A stretch of 64,000 nt of DNA from Flavobacterium johnsoniae UW101 (GCF_000016645.1 NC_009441.1:2666001-2730000), one strand, 5' to 3'; shown: positions 1-8,260, counted from the stretch's first letter. Program-made: numbers and translations. The notes: generated by a model from the letters alone, not told the origin.

Positions 1-135
1 TCCATGAAGAAAAATGTGAACATATAAGTAAATACTTTTATGTTTTTTAATCTCTTTATCGGCTACCCAGGAATTGGGCTGCCAGATAAAATCGCCTAAT
101 AAATGTCCTAAAAACAGTTTTACGAATAAAATCAT
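1..135 (-). CDS. DUF3307 family membrane protein (partial, 5' end only)
   Basis: Only the first 45 codons lie in the window; the gene runs off the left edge. The visible N-terminus has the family-typical pattern HLLGDFIWQP near residues 11-20, then a lysine-rich stretch and a second hydrophobic segment containing HIFLHG. DUF3307 proteins are predicted multi-pass inner-membrane proteins of unknown function, and they commonly sit beside SatD-family genes. The ATG overlaps the TGA of the upstream SatD-family gene by four bases (ATGA), so the two are very likely translationally coupled and act together. The family assignment rests on this short N-terminus and on the context. Confidence 0.75.
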   Translation of the reverse strand, partial: MILFVKLFLGHLLGDFIWQPNSWVADKEIKKHKSIYLYVHIFLHG

Positions 136-746
136 GAGGCTGTAAGTTGTTTTATTTGTGTTTTAAAATATCGATCTAAATTCATGACCAAATCAAACTG
201 AGCTCGTTTTTGTCTTCTGCTTACTGCAGCTTGATTAATGCCTAATATCTGCCCCAATTCTTCCTGCGAAAGTGTTGGGTTTTCTATTGCTTTTGCAACA
301 AACTCAGCCGATTGTACAAGCCAGCTGTCCATAAAAGTCAAAGCCAGCTGAATCATTAAATTCAATTTTTCATCAAAAACAGTATCACCCGTACGCATCG
401 CTAAAGTTACTTTTTGTTTTTTTAAAGTTTCAAAAAGTTCTCCAGAATTGATAAAAGCGGTTCCGTTACTTTCGGAAATTTTAGCAGCACAATGCGTTTT
501 ATTTCCAAAACCAATACTCATTCGCGCATCAGATTTTATGGCTCTCAAATGTGCTTTAATTAAAACAGCAGTCAAGAAAGCATCTTCAGGATTTTCAATT
601 TCAATTTGAAATTCGTCCCCTCTGTAAACTTCCCATTGAACTGGTGTTTTGCCAATTGGAGACAAGATCTTTTTTAAATCTTCTACCCAATGCTGTGATT
701 CGTTTTTTCTCGAATCGATTATATCGCCTGTAATTACACTAGTCAT
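132..746 (-). CDS. SatD family protein with C-terminal helix-turn-helix
   Basis: The 204-residue protein starts at MTSVITGD. A start 10 codons further upstream would lie across a promoter-like box and is rejected. The N-terminal part carries TGDIIDSR (6-13), YRGDEFQIE (41-49), ARMSIGFG (74-81) and a GTAFIN segment (95-100). Their order and spacing recall the metal-binding strands of class III nucleotidyl cyclase/GGDEF-type palm domains, with Asp8 and Asp44 as candidate metal ligands; this fold assignment is inference. The C-terminus (about 160-185) reads as a helix-turn-helix (SQEELGQILGINQAAVSRR). SatD is named after a Streptococcus mutans acid-tolerance operon gene, and its biochemical role is unknown to me. 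It is coupled to the DUF3307 gene by a 4-base overlap. The upstream region holds a phased half-site array, so autoregulation is likely. Confidence 0.8.
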   Translation of the reverse strand: MTSVITGDIIDSRKNESQHWVEDLKKILSPIGKTPVQWEVYRGDEFQIEIENPEDAFLTAVLIKAHLRAIKSDARMSIGFGNKTHCAAKISESNGTAFINSGELFETLKKQKVTLAMRTGDTVFDEKLNLMIQLALTFMDSWLVQSAEFVAKAIENPTLSQEELGQILGINQAAVSRRQKRAQFDLVMNLDRYFKTQIKQLTAS

Positions 747-751
747 AACTT

Positions 752-759
752 CAAATATA
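752..759 (-). promoter_or_regulatory. -7 box TATATTTG directly before satD
   Basis: The minus strand reads TATATTTG, a perfect match to the Bacteroidota -7 consensus TAnnTTTG, ending five bases before the ATG at 746. If used, the mRNA would be leaderless or nearly so. A second TATATTTG at 793-786 would give a leader of about 30 nt and overlaps the last base of an operator half-site. Confidence 0.5.
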
Positions 760-780
760 AGTAAAATAGTATACAATTTC

Positions 781-884
781 TATTACAAATATAAGGAATG
801 TTTTTAAATATTACATTTTTTGGTAATATTATTAATTATTACTTTTTTATGTAATAAAATTAAAGATTACAATATTGTGTAATA
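781..884. promoter_or_regulatory. Phased array of TATTAC/GTAATA half-sites (candidate SatD operator)
   Basis: Half-sites start at 781 (TATTAC), 809 (TATTAC), 823 (GTAATA), 837 (TATTAC), 851 (GTAATA), 865 (GATTAC) and 879 (GTAATA). The vacant slot at 795 holds a degenerate GGAATG. Every start is exactly 14 bp from the next slot and orientation alternates, giving three dyads TATTAC-N8-GTAATA with a 28-bp period. The array lies between the satD promoter boxes and a rightward TAACTTTG (883-890), overlapping both sides. The spacing is seen directly; the identity of the binding protein is inferred from the adjacent HTH protein. Confidence 0.75.
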
Positions 885-890
885 ACTTTG
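883..890 (+). promoter_or_regulatory. -7 box TAACTTTG for the HMG-CoA lyase gene
   Basis: TAACTTTG matches TAnnTTTG and sits about 68 bp before the TTG start of the lyase gene. It overlaps the last two bases of the GTAATA half-site at 879-884, so a repressor on the array could occlude it. No good -33 TTTG is evident. Confidence 0.5.
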
Positions 891-957
891 ATAAGAAAAA
901 ATTATCTTTTTTATCTTTAAAAAAGGAACTAACTTAGCATGTACTAAAGAATAAGCT

Positions 958-1824
958 TTGAATAAAGAGATCAAGATTATAGAATGTCCAAGAGATGCCA
1001 TGCAGGGTATCAAAACTTTTATTCCAACCAAAAATAAAGTAACTTACATACAAGCGCTGCTTCGTGTAGGTTTTGACACGATCGATTTTGGGAGTTTTGT
1101 ATCTCCAAAAGCAATTCCGCAAATGCAGGATACGGCTGAGGTTCTTGCAGAATTAGATTTATCTCAAACAAGCAGTAAGCTTCTTTCGATAATTGCCAAT
1201 ACACAAGGTGCAGCTCTGGCTTCTGGATATGATGCCATTCAGTATTTAGGGTTTCCTTTTTCGATATCTGAAAATTTTCAGATGCGTAATACACATAAAA
1301 CGATCGCCGAATCTTTAATTACTCTTGAAGAAATTCTGGAAATCGCCGATAAAAAAAATAAAGAAGTTGTAACCTATCTTTCAATGGGTTTCGGGAATCC
1401 GTATGGTGACCCGTGGAATGTTGAAATTGTGGCAGAATGGACTGAGAAACTGGCAGGAATGGGCGTGAAAATTTTATCGCTTTCAGATACTGTGGGAAGT
1501 TCTACTCCAGATGTTATTACGTATTTATTTTCGAATTTGATTCCGAAATATCCCGAAATCGAGTTTGGTGCGCATCTGCATACAACGCCTGACAGCTGGT
1601 TTGAAAAAATCGATGCTGCATCAAAAGCCGGATGTACCCGTTTTGACGGTGCAATTCAGGGGTTTGGAGGCTGTCCTATGGCGACAGACAAACTAACAGG
1701 AAATATGCCGACTGAAAAATTGGTTTCTTATTTTACTGCAAATAAAAAAATAACAGGACTTAATTCTTTAAGTTTTGAAAGTGCTTATAATGAAGCATCT
1801 AAATTATTTGGAAAGTTTCATTAA
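958..1824 (+). CDS. Hydroxymethylglutaryl-CoA lyase
   Basis: This enzyme cleaves HMG-CoA to acetyl-CoA and acetoacetate, the last step of leucine catabolism. The 288-residue protein is a TIM barrel of the family's usual length. The catalytic/metal signature appears as ECPRDAMQG (9-17, with Arg12-Asp13), the metal histidines as HLHTTP (206 and 208), and the catalytic cysteine as GFGGCP (Cys239). The start must be TTG at 958: the only other in-frame start is ATG at codon 14, which would remove the first catalytic strand, and the ATG at 939 hits a stop after one codon. The gene is divergent from satD and shares the operator-containing region. Lyase function is well supported; close relatives in the DRE-TIM metallolyase group are the only alternative. 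Confidence 0.9.
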   Translation: MNKEIKIIECPRDAMQGIKTFIPTKNKVTYIQALLRVGFDTIDFGSFVSPKAIPQMQDTAEVLAELDLSQTSSKLLSIIANTQGAALASGYDAIQYLGFPFSISENFQMRNTHKTIAESLITLEEILEIADKKNKEVVTYLSMGFGNPYGDPWNVEIVAEWTEKLAGMGVKILSLSDTVGSSTPDVITYLFSNLIPKYPEIEFGAHLHTTPDSWFEKIDAASKAGCTRFDGAIQGFGGCPMATDKLTGNMPTEKLVSYFTANKKITGLNSLSFESAYNEASKLFGKFH

Positions 1825-1849
1825 AAAATAATGCTGACAACTAAATGTT

Positions 1850-2167
1850 ATGAAAGGTTTTAAATTATGGCTGGAATTTGAGGAAGTTAATCCTGATAAT
1901 TGGAATGTAAATGATGATTTTTGTAACATACTTGTCGAATTGAATGATGGAAGAAAATATGGAATAAATATATGGACCTATGATTTTCTTAAAACTGCAA
2001 CTGAGTATGATGTCGTCTCTGGTGAAAATTTAAGGGGATTGTATTTAATTCCGCCAGATTTATTTGTAAAGGAATTAACTAGAGATTGTATTGAAAAAAC
2101 AATTAAAGATTTGTTGAAAATTGGCAATTTAGAAGAGGTATTAAACTCCAGCATAATTTCAAAATAA
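1850..2167 (+). CDS. Hypothetical protein, 105 aa
   Basis: A small soluble acidic protein with no signal peptide or membrane segment. It contains a WLEFEEVN start, a central segment LNDGRKYGINIWTYDFLKTA and a proline-containing LIPPDLF segment. I do not recognise a function; the composition resembles small proteins often found as immunity or accessory genes, which is only an impression. It follows the HMG-CoA lyase gene by 25 bp, so cotranscription is possible. Its codon use and AT-richness look higher than in the lyase gene. Confidence 0.6.
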   Translation: MKGFKLWLEFEEVNPDNWNVNDDFCNILVELNDGRKYGINIWTYDFLKTATEYDVVSGENLRGLYLIPPDLFVKELTRDCIEKTIKDLLKIGNLEEVLNSSIISK

Positions 2168-2289
2168 ATGAGAATAATGCACTTTTTAAAGTTTCAAAAT
2201 ATATCTTAAAAGTTTTATTAAAAATATTTTATTAAAATAAGTAATATCTGACAATAAAATGCGTTTTTATGTATTCTAATAAAATTAAA

Positions 2290-2835
2290 ATGAAACGAAA
2301 TCTCATACAAAGAATCTCAGTAATATTATGTACTGCAGTTCTTTTTCTGTCTTGTTCCAGCGATTTAAATTTTGATCAGGTAAATGATTTTAAAATAGAA
2401 CCCGTATTTGTAGCAAATGTGGCGCATTTTAATATTGCAGCTGATCAGATTGAAGATGATGGAACCGGGCATGTCCTGCCTCCTGATGTTGAAGGTTTTG
2501 ATGTTTTTAAAAATAAGTTTTTAAATGATAATCTAATCAAGGCTGAGCTCAATTTCGAAATAGAAAATACTTTTAACAGAGCGCTTAAGGTTGAAATAAC
2601 GTTTATTGATGCAAACGATCAGCCAAAGGAAACTATTACCTTGAATGTTCCGCAGTACAACGGCACTGTAAATATTATAAAATATCCAACCGAAGTTTTT
2701 GAAGGCGACAGGCTGGCGATGTTGAAACAAACCGTAAAAGTAGGTTTTGTTATAACAGTTGAACCCGGAACTGGTGACATATCAGGCAATTTAAAATTAA
2801 AATCAGGTGCAACCGCTTATATGAGAATCGAATGA
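2290..2835 (+). CDS. Secreted lipoprotein, function unknown
   Basis: The protein begins MKRNLIQRIS and has a lipoprotein signal with lipobox LFLSC, the acylated Cys being residue 22. An ATG 21 bp upstream (2269) would only lengthen the n-region; the later start gives a more typical signal. The mature part is beta-rich, about 160 residues, with no motif I can name. The stop overlaps the start of the downstream DUF5723 gene by four bases (ATGA), which indicates a two-gene operon in which the lipoprotein may assist or decorate the outer-membrane barrel. Confidence 0.75.
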   Translation: MKRNLIQRISVILCTAVLFLSCSSDLNFDQVNDFKIEPVFVANVAHFNIAADQIEDDGTGHVLPPDVEGFDVFKNKFLNDNLIKAELNFEIENTFNRALKVEITFIDANDQPKETITLNVPQYNGTVNIIKYPTEVFEGDRLAMLKQTVKVGFVITVEPGTGDISGNLKLKSGATAYMRIE

Positions 2836-4232
2836 GAAAAGCACTTTTAATTTTAGTACTAATAGTGCAGTTTTCTTGTTTTGCTCAAAATAAACAAATT
2901 CTGTACAATTTTACGTCAATTCCGCAGTCGTCACTTGTAAATCCGGGTGCTGATGTTTCTTATAAATATTATTTTGGTGTTCCGCTTTTGTCCGGAGTTT
3001 CTGTAAATGCAGGTTCAAGCAGTTTTTCAGCTTATGATTTGTTTGCCAATAATGGTGTAGATTTTAATGATAAAGTCCGAAACATTATCAATAAATCAGC
3101 ATCAAATGATAAAACACAAGTCAACCAGCAGTTAGAAATTTTTTCGGGCGGATTTAGAGTAGGAGGAAGAGAGAGTCAGTCTTATATTTCATTTGGAGTA
3201 TATCAGGAATTTGATTTTTTAATGTATTTTCCAAAAGATCTCGCTATTTTGGCAGTAGACGGAAACCGTGATTATATTGGAAAATCATTCAATTTGGGCG
3301 ATTTAAATGTTCGTGCAGAGGTGCTTTCCGTTTTTCATGTTGGATTTCATAAAAAACTTAATGAGAAACTTGTTTTAGGAGGACGTGCTAAAATTTATTC
3401 AAGCGGTGCCAATGCTACTTCAACCAAAAATTCAGGATACATATATACAGGTGAAGGTACTGGAACCAACATGTATACGCAGATAATTGATTCTAACTTA
3501 GAACTTAAAACGGCCGGAATTGCAAAATTTAGAAAAGACGAATACGAAGGAAGTATTCCAAGTGATATAGCACACAATACTTTTTTTAACGGAAGTCTTG
3601 GTTTAGGGTTTGATGCCGGACTGACCTATTATTTTAAAGACAATCTGCAGTTTACAGCCAGTATATTAGATGTTGGGTTTATAAGACAATCAAAAGATGT
3701 AGAAACCAGACGATACAAGGGAATGTATCAGTACGATGGAGTAAATCCAATTTTTAGCGCTGTAAATGAACCGAAAGATATTTTTGACGATTTTAAAGAA
3801 GCTATACCAGAGGAAAAACTGTACGATAAATACACCACATGGCGTCCGGTGAAGTTTAATTCTTCTATTCAGTATTCTTTTGGTGAATCAAGATATGATG
3901 GCGAGTGTAATTGCAAAGTTCCGGATCAAAGAAGGTATTTAAATGCTGCGGGGGCACAATTGTTTGTAATGACAATGCCTACAAATGATCCTTATCTGGC
4001 TTTGACTGCTTTTTACAAAAGAAGTATTTTAGAAAAACTAGATGTAAAAGCCACTTATACAATCGATCCGTATTCTAAAACAAACGTTGGCTTAGGAGTT
4101 TCAGGAACTATTGGGAAATTTAATATTTATGCTTTAGCAGATAATATTTTCGAATATACAGATGTTTCAAAAGCAAATAGCATTGCCTTTCAATTTGGTT
4201 TCAACTTTATTATCCAGGATTCTAAAAAATAA
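2832..4232 (+). CDS. DUF5723 family outer-membrane beta-barrel protein
   Basis: The 466-residue protein has a signal peptide (MRKALLILVLIVQFSCFAQ), then SLVNPGADVS, the typical N-terminus of Bacteroidota DUF5723 proteins in which the mature chain starts with LxNPA/G-type text. The rest has alternating aromatic/hydrophobic strands and ends in FQFGFNFII, suited to a C-terminal barrel strand. A Cys pair (CNCKVPD) lies in a loop near residue 357. Family members are predicted outer-membrane proteins of unknown function. Translation is coupled to the upstream lipoprotein. Confidence 0.8.
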   Translation: MRKALLILVLIVQFSCFAQNKQILYNFTSIPQSSLVNPGADVSYKYYFGVPLLSGVSVNAGSSSFSAYDLFANNGVDFNDKVRNIINKSASNDKTQVNQQLEIFSGGFRVGGRESQSYISFGVYQEFDFLMYFPKDLAILAVDGNRDYIGKSFNLGDLNVRAEVLSVFHVGFHKKLNEKLVLGGRAKIYSSGANATSTKNSGYIYTGEGTGTNMYTQIIDSNLELKTAGIAKFRKDEYEGSIPSDIAHNTFFNGSLGLGFDAGLTYYFKDNLQFTASILDVGFIRQSKDVETRRYKGMYQYDGVNPIFSAVNEPKDIFDDFKEAIPEEKLYDKYTTWRPVKFNSSIQYSFGESRYDGECNCKVPDQRRYLNAAGAQLFVMTMPTNDPYLALTAFYKRSILEKLDVKATYTIDPYSKTNVGLGVSGTIGKFNIYALADNIFEYTDVSKANSIAFQFGFNFIIQDSKK

Positions 4233-4264
4233 AATTCCAATTTTTGCATTGGAAGCCTAGTTCT

Positions 4265-4311
4265 CAAATTCCAAAAAAAGACGTCATTTTTCGTTTTTCT
4301 TTTGGAATTTG
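4265..4311. terminator. Hairpin after the DUF5723 gene
   Basis: CAAATTCCAAAA (4265-4276) pairs perfectly with TTTTGGAATTTG (4300-4311), a 12-bp stem with a 23-nt loop. It separates the lipoprotein/barrel operon from guaB. The sequence resembles the AATTTGGAATTT-type repeats near 49.6 kb, so it may be a dispersed repeat that also serves as a terminator. Confidence 0.5.
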
Positions 4312-4401
4312 AAATTTAGTTTTTCAAATCTAAATCATAAGTATTTTCCTGTAAAGTTAAATTTATGAATAAGTTAGTATTCAAGTTAGCAATTTATTCA
4401 C

Positions 4402-4409
4402 TATATTTG
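4402..4409 (+). promoter_or_regulatory. guaB promoter -7 box TATATTTG
   Basis: A perfect TAnnTTTG match 26 bp before the guaB ATG. Upstream, AAGTTAG occurs twice as a 12-bp-spaced direct repeat (4371-4377 and 4383-4389), in the region expected for the -33 element. Confidence 0.65.
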
Positions 4410-4435
4410 CACGCAATTCAACTAGAAATTGCACC

Positions 4436-5908
4436 ATGATAGCACACAACTCCAAGATTATCGGCGAAGGTTTAACTTACGACGATGTATTATTAGTACC
4501 TAACTACTCGAATGTGCTTCCCCGCGAAGTGAGTATCAAATCAAAATTCTCAAGAAACATAACATTAAACGTTCCAATTGTATCTGCTGCTATGGATACA
4601 GTGACCGAAAGTGCAATGGCAATTGCTATGGCACAAGAAGGCGGAATTGGAGTTTTACATAAAAACATGACGATCGAGCAGCAAGCTGCGAAAGTTAGAA
4701 AAGTGAAGCGTGCTGAGGCAGGAATGATTATCGATCCGGTAACATTACCAACAAATTCAACTATTGCAGATGCTAAAAACGCTATGAAAGAATTCGGAAT
4801 TGGCGGTATTCCAATTGTTGACGAAAACAAAATCCTTAAAGGAATTGTTACCAATCGTGACTTACGTTTCGAAAAAAATGGAGCAAGACCAATCGCTGAA
4901 GTAATGACAAGCTCAAACTTAGTTACTGTTGCCGAAGGAACTTCATTAGAACAGGCTGAAGTAGTTTTACAAGGTCATAAAATCGAAAAATTACCAGTTG
5001 TAAATGCTCAAAACGAATTAGTTGGTTTAATTACGTTTAGAGATATTACAAAACTGACTCAAAAACCAATCGCTAACAAAGATTCATTTGGTCGTTTAAG
5101 AGTTGCCGCTGCTATTGGCGTTACAGGAGATGCAGTTCAAAGAGCTGAAGCTTTAGTTGCTGCCGGAGTAGATGCTATCATTATTGATACAGCTCACGGA
5201 CATACTGAAGGTGTAGTTAATGTATTAAAAGAAGTAAAATCAAAATTCCCTCAAATAGATGTAATTGTTGGAAACATTGCAACTCCGGAAGCTGCTAAAT
5301 ATTTAGTAGAAAGCGGTGCTGATGGTGTAAAAGTTGGAATTGGACCTGGTTCAATCTGTACTACACGTATTGTTGCTGGTGTTGGTTTTCCTCAATTTTC
5401 AGCGGTTTTAGAAGTTGCTGCAGCAATTAAAGGAACTGGAGTTCCGGTTATTGCAGATGGTGGGATTCGTTATACAGGAGATATTCCTAAAGCAATTGCT
5501 GCTGGTGCTGACTGTGTAATGTTAGGTTCATTATTAGCAGGAACAAAAGAATCTCCTGGAGAAACTATTATTTTTGAAGGAAGAAAATTCAAATCATACC
5601 GTGGAATGGGATCTGTTGAGGCAATGCAGACAGGTTCTAAAGACCGTTATTTTCAAGATGTTGAAGACGATGTTAAAAAATTAGTTCCGGAAGGAATCGT
5701 TGGACGTGTTCCTTACAAAGGAGAATTAAACGAAAGCATGCTTCAGTTTATTGGAGGTCTTCGTGCAGGTATGGGGTACTGTGGTTCAAAAGATATTCCT
5801 ACTTTACAGGAAACAGGACGTTTTGTTAGAATCACGTCAAGCGGAATCACTGAAAGTCACCCGCATAACGTAACTATTACAAAAGAAGCTCCAAATTATT
5901 CTAGATAA
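4436..5908 (+). CDS. guaB: IMP dehydrogenase
   Basis: Oxidises IMP to XMP with NAD+, the committed step to GMP. At 490 residues it has the standard IMPDH architecture: N-terminal [13 protein letters not shown], a tandem CBS (Bateman) insert at about 95-210, then the TIM barrel with the catalytic loop GPGSICTTR (nucleophile Cys308), the [10 protein letters not shown] phosphate-binding segment and the flap [10 protein letters not shown]. All signature residues are intact. It is a monocistronic gene with its own -7 box and a strong bidirectional terminator. Confidence 0.97.
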   Translation: MIAHNSKIIGEGLTYDDVLLVPNYSNVLPREVSIKSKFSRNITLNVPIVSAAMDTVTESAMAIAMAQEGGIGVLHKNMTIEQQAAKVRKVKRAEAGMIIDPVTLPTNSTIADAKNAMKEFGIGGIPIVDENKILKGIVTNRDLRFEKNGARPIAEVMTSSNLVTVAEGTSLEQAEVVLQGHKIEKLPVVNAQNELVGLITFRDITKLTQKPIANKDSFGRLRVAAAIGVTGDAVQRAEALVAAGVDAIIIDTAHGHTEGVVNVLKEVKSKFPQIDVIVGNIATPEAAKYLVESGADGVKVGIGPGSICTTRIVAGVGFPQFSAVLEVAAAIKGTGVPVIADGGIRYTGDIPKAIAAGADCVMLGSLLAGTKESPGETIIFEGRKFKSYRGMGSVEAMQTGSKDRYFQDVEDDVKKLVPEGIVGRVPYKGELNESMLQFIGGLRAGMGYCGSKDIPTLQETGRFVRITSSGITESHPHNVTITKEAPNYSR

Positions 5909-5928
5909 TTTTTAGTTTTTCAAATATC

Positions 5929-5965
5929 AAAAAAGGCATAAGATTTAGTTTCTTATGCCTTTTTT
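5929..5965. terminator. Bidirectional terminator after guaB
   Basis: AAAAAAGGCATAAGA pairs with TCTTATGCCTTTTTT across a short loop, with an A-tract before and a T-tract after, so it works for guaB on the plus strand and for the convergent gene ending at 5969 on the minus strand. Confidence 0.9.
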
Positions 5966-5968
5966 GTT

Positions 5969-6472
5969 TTAATTGATAATTGAAATTCCATTATTCAATT
6001 CATCAATAAGCTTTTGATTTCTTTCAATGGCTTCTGCTTGAGCGCCATACTGCAATTGTATAGAACCGCCTTTTCCACTGTAGATAAAACCTTGGTATTT
6101 ATATAAATAATCATTGTAATCTAACTCACACTCAAAGTAATTTACTTCAATACTATTTACTTTTTTCTTGTAAATTTTTAGGTTTTTGATTTCCCCAAAT
6201 TCTTTGTATTGCTCTTCAATGGTGCTTTTTAGTTTTTTATCAGGTATAAAATGATCGTATTCAATAAAATAAGCACTTATTAAATTGTATTTATCTCGAA
6301 ACTCAACATCCCAGGTTTCTGTTTGAGGACTTTTTGTCCAATGCTGGGGATTGTATTTTATTTCATAGATCTCTTTTCGGCTGGTATAAGTTTCTAATTT
6401 AGGATTATTTTTAGTTTGCGCTGCAGCGAAATAACCTGATAGTAAAAACAATAGGAATATTTTTTTCGACAT
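5969..6472 (-). CDS. Secreted hypothetical protein
   Basis: A 167-residue protein with a Sec signal peptide (MSKKIFLLFLLSGYFAAAQ). The mature part begins with a segment about wild-type folding around YEIKYNPQHWTKSP, reminiscent of PsbP/DUF1795-like domains that carry Y-x-I-x-Y-P-x-x-W; this resemblance is weak. No catalytic motif is visible. The gene is convergent with guaB and shares its terminator. The L,D-transpeptidase gene lies 83 bp upstream on the same strand, so co-expression is possible but not shown. Confidence 0.65.
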   Translation of the reverse strand: MSKKIFLLFLLSGYFAAAQTKNNPKLETYTSRKEIYEIKYNPQHWTKSPQTETWDVEFRDKYNLISAYFIEYDHFIPDKKLKSTIEEQYKEFGEIKNLKIYKKKVNSIEVNYFECELDYNDYLYKYQGFIYSGKGGSIQLQYGAQAEAIERNQKLIDELNNGISIIN

Positions 6473-6555
6473 TTAATATTAAAGATTGACAGTTTATATT
6501 TGCAAACTAAAATAGTAAATAAAACTAAATTTGTTTCAAAAGAAATGTCTTTATT

Positions 6556-7452
6556 TTAGAGCGCAGCGGTCTGTTGTTCTGTTTCTCTAAGTTTTTGATT
6601 TTCCAAAATCTTTTGAATAAATGGTTTTACTTCATTTTCGATTTCATTTTCAGAAATACTCAAAGCTTTTGGATCAGATGCCAGCTGCAGCCACGGTTTT
6701 GGGCCGTCAAAATCATAACTTCCAAAAACAACAACCGGAGTTCCTTTTACCTTTACATTTTCCTTATCTTTTAGAACCCATTCATCAGCAAATTTGTATA
6801 GATATTTGGCATCTTTTTCGAGTAATCTTAAACAGGAATGCGAAGCTGGATAACCTGGCAGTTCATATTGATGAAAACCAACACCAAGTTTATTTTCGAT
6901 ATTAAAATTCCATTTTAATTCCCATTCGTCGTTAAATGTACTTGTTGTTTTTTCTGCCTTCCAATTCGTAAAAAATAATCCTGTTGGAGTTGGGTCTTTT
7001 TTTCTTCCCATATTTGTTGGACCTGTACGAACCAATTCACCATTTTCGTAAGCAGCAAAAGTCTGCGTAGGATAAGAGAAAATGATAATTTTAGATACGT
7101 CTTCTAAAGCAGTAACATGTAATGGAAATGAAAGATAGTAAACCAGATCTCCGCTAAAATCGGAAGGAATTACAATCGAATCCAGTTTTTTAAGATTTGC
7201 TTTATCGGTTCTGTTTACTGCGTAAACAATATCCATTTTTGTACTGTCGGCTTCATTGGTTTTCAGCCATTCTTTAGCATTTGTAAATTGATAAGAAACA
7301 CTAGATTCTGGTTTCTTATGTTCAATTGTTTTCTTTGGTTTTGCTTTTTCTGTATTGTCAGTCAGGGTTATAGTGTCGCTTTTTTTACATGAAACCATTA
7401 ATCCTAACATTAGAATAAGTAGTACGTTTGCTGTATAATATAACTTTTTCAT
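6556..7452 (-). CDS. L,D-transpeptidase (YkuD domain) lipoprotein
   Basis: The 298-residue protein has a lipobox ending at Cys22 (LMVSC), a Lys/Thr-rich linker and a YkuD catalytic domain from about residue 120 to 245. The catalytic signature is HQYELPGYPASHSCLRLL: His194, His205, nucleophile Cys207 and Arg209. YkuD enzymes form 3-3 peptidoglycan cross-links or attach proteins to the wall; acting as a lipoprotein places it in the periplasm. The GRKKDPTPTGLF motif is the typical substrate-loop text of the family. A 17-bp near-palindrome (7508-7524) lies upstream. Confidence 0.88.
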   Translation of the reverse strand: MKKLYYTANVLLILMLGLMVSCKKSDTITLTDNTEKAKPKKTIEHKKPESSVSYQFTNAKEWLKTNEADSTKMDIVYAVNRTDKANLKKLDSIVIPSDFSGDLVYYLSFPLHVTALEDVSKIIIFSYPTQTFAAYENGELVRTGPTNMGRKKDPTPTGLFFTNWKAEKTTSTFNDEWELKWNFNIENKLGVGFHQYELPGYPASHSCLRLLEKDAKYLYKFADEWVLKDKENVKVKGTPVVVFGSYDFDGPKPWLQLASDPKALSISENEIENEVKPFIQKILENQKLRETEQQTAAL

Positions 7453-7507
7453 AAGGTCGTATTTTTATGAAAATAAAATTATAACTATACCGGTTAATTT
7501 GCCTTAC

Positions 7508-7524
7508 ACAATTCTTAGAATTGT
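7508..7524. promoter_or_regulatory. Palindrome upstream of the L,D-transpeptidase gene
   Basis: ACAATTCT-T-AGAATTGT is a perfect 8+1+8 inverted repeat, 56 bp before the ATG at 7452. It is not followed by a T-tract and is more operator-like than terminator-like. No binding protein can be named. Confidence 0.35.
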
Positions 7525-7577
7525 TTGCTGGATTTTCATTTTACGGCTATAACATTTATTTGATGCGGAATAATAAA

Positions 7578-7616
7578 AAAAGCTTTGTCAAAGTTTCAAA
7601 CTTTGACAAAGCTTTT
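7578..7616. terminator. Perfect 19-bp hairpin downstream of nudK
   Basis: The arms are 19 nt each (7578-7596 and 7598-7616) around a single central C, with A/T tracts at both ends. It lies between nudK (ending at 7661, minus strand) and the transpeptidase gene. The core CTTTGTCAAAGTT recurs at 42548-42560, so it is probably one copy of a dispersed hairpin used as a terminator. Confidence 0.7.
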
Positions 7617-7660
7617 CTGGGTATTTACACAATTTTAGAATCTAAAAATACTTAAAAAAT

Positions 7661-8245
7661 CTAAATAAGCCCTTTTATTTTAGCATGCTGCAATAATAAA
7701 ATAGTTTTAGCATCAGTAATCTCGCCAGATTCGATCATGGCATAAGCTTCATCAAAAGTATATTCCAGAACTTCGATGTTTTCCTGTTCAGCGTCAAGTC
7801 CGCCTCCAGAACTTACTTTCATGTTTTCATCATATTCTCCCACAAACAAATATAAAATCTCTGTTACAGATCCCGGAGACATGTAAGTTTCAATAACTTT
7901 TTGGACTTTTTTTAAGCGATAACCTGTTTCTTCTTCGGTTTCGCGAATAATAGCCTGTTCAGCATTGTCTTTGTCTAAAAGTCCTGCGCAAACCTCAATC
8001 ATCATTCCGGTTTTGTTTCCGTTAAGATATGTTGGCAGTCGAAATTGTCTAGTTAATATAACGGTCTTTTTAGCCGTATTGTATAGTAATATTCCAGCGC
8101 CGTTTCCGCGGTCATAGACTTCGCGAATATGGGATTCTGTTTTTTCATTTTCTTTTTTATAGTTAAAAGTAACTTTATTTAATACATACCAATTGTCTGA
8201 TAATAATTGGGTGTCTGTTATTTCAATTTCTGGATTTTTTCTCAT
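7661..8245 (-). CDS. nudK: Nudix hydrolase, GDP-mannose pyrophosphatase type
   Basis: A 194-residue Nudix protein of the NudK/ADP-ribose pyrophosphatase group, which hydrolyses nucleoside-diphosphate sugars. The Nudix box spans about residues 88-109 (GLLDKDNAEQ then RETEEETGY), with the REUxEExGU core intact. The ETYMSPGSVTE segment that follows is characteristic of NudK-like members. It lies 54 bp downstream of purA but is separated by a strong terminator, so it likely depends on readthrough or its own promoter. Substrate preference is inferred from family similarity. Confidence 0.85.
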   Translation of the reverse strand: MRKNPEIEITDTQLLSDNWYVLNKVTFNYKKENEKTESHIREVYDRGNGAGILLYNTAKKTVILTRQFRLPTYLNGNKTGMMIEVCAGLLDKDNAEQAIIRETEEETGYRLKKVQKVIETYMSPGSVTEILYLFVGEYDENMKVSSGGGLDAEQENIEVLEYTFDEAYAMIESGEITDAKTILLLQHAKIKGLI

Positions 8246-8260
8246 TTGGAAAATTGTTTC

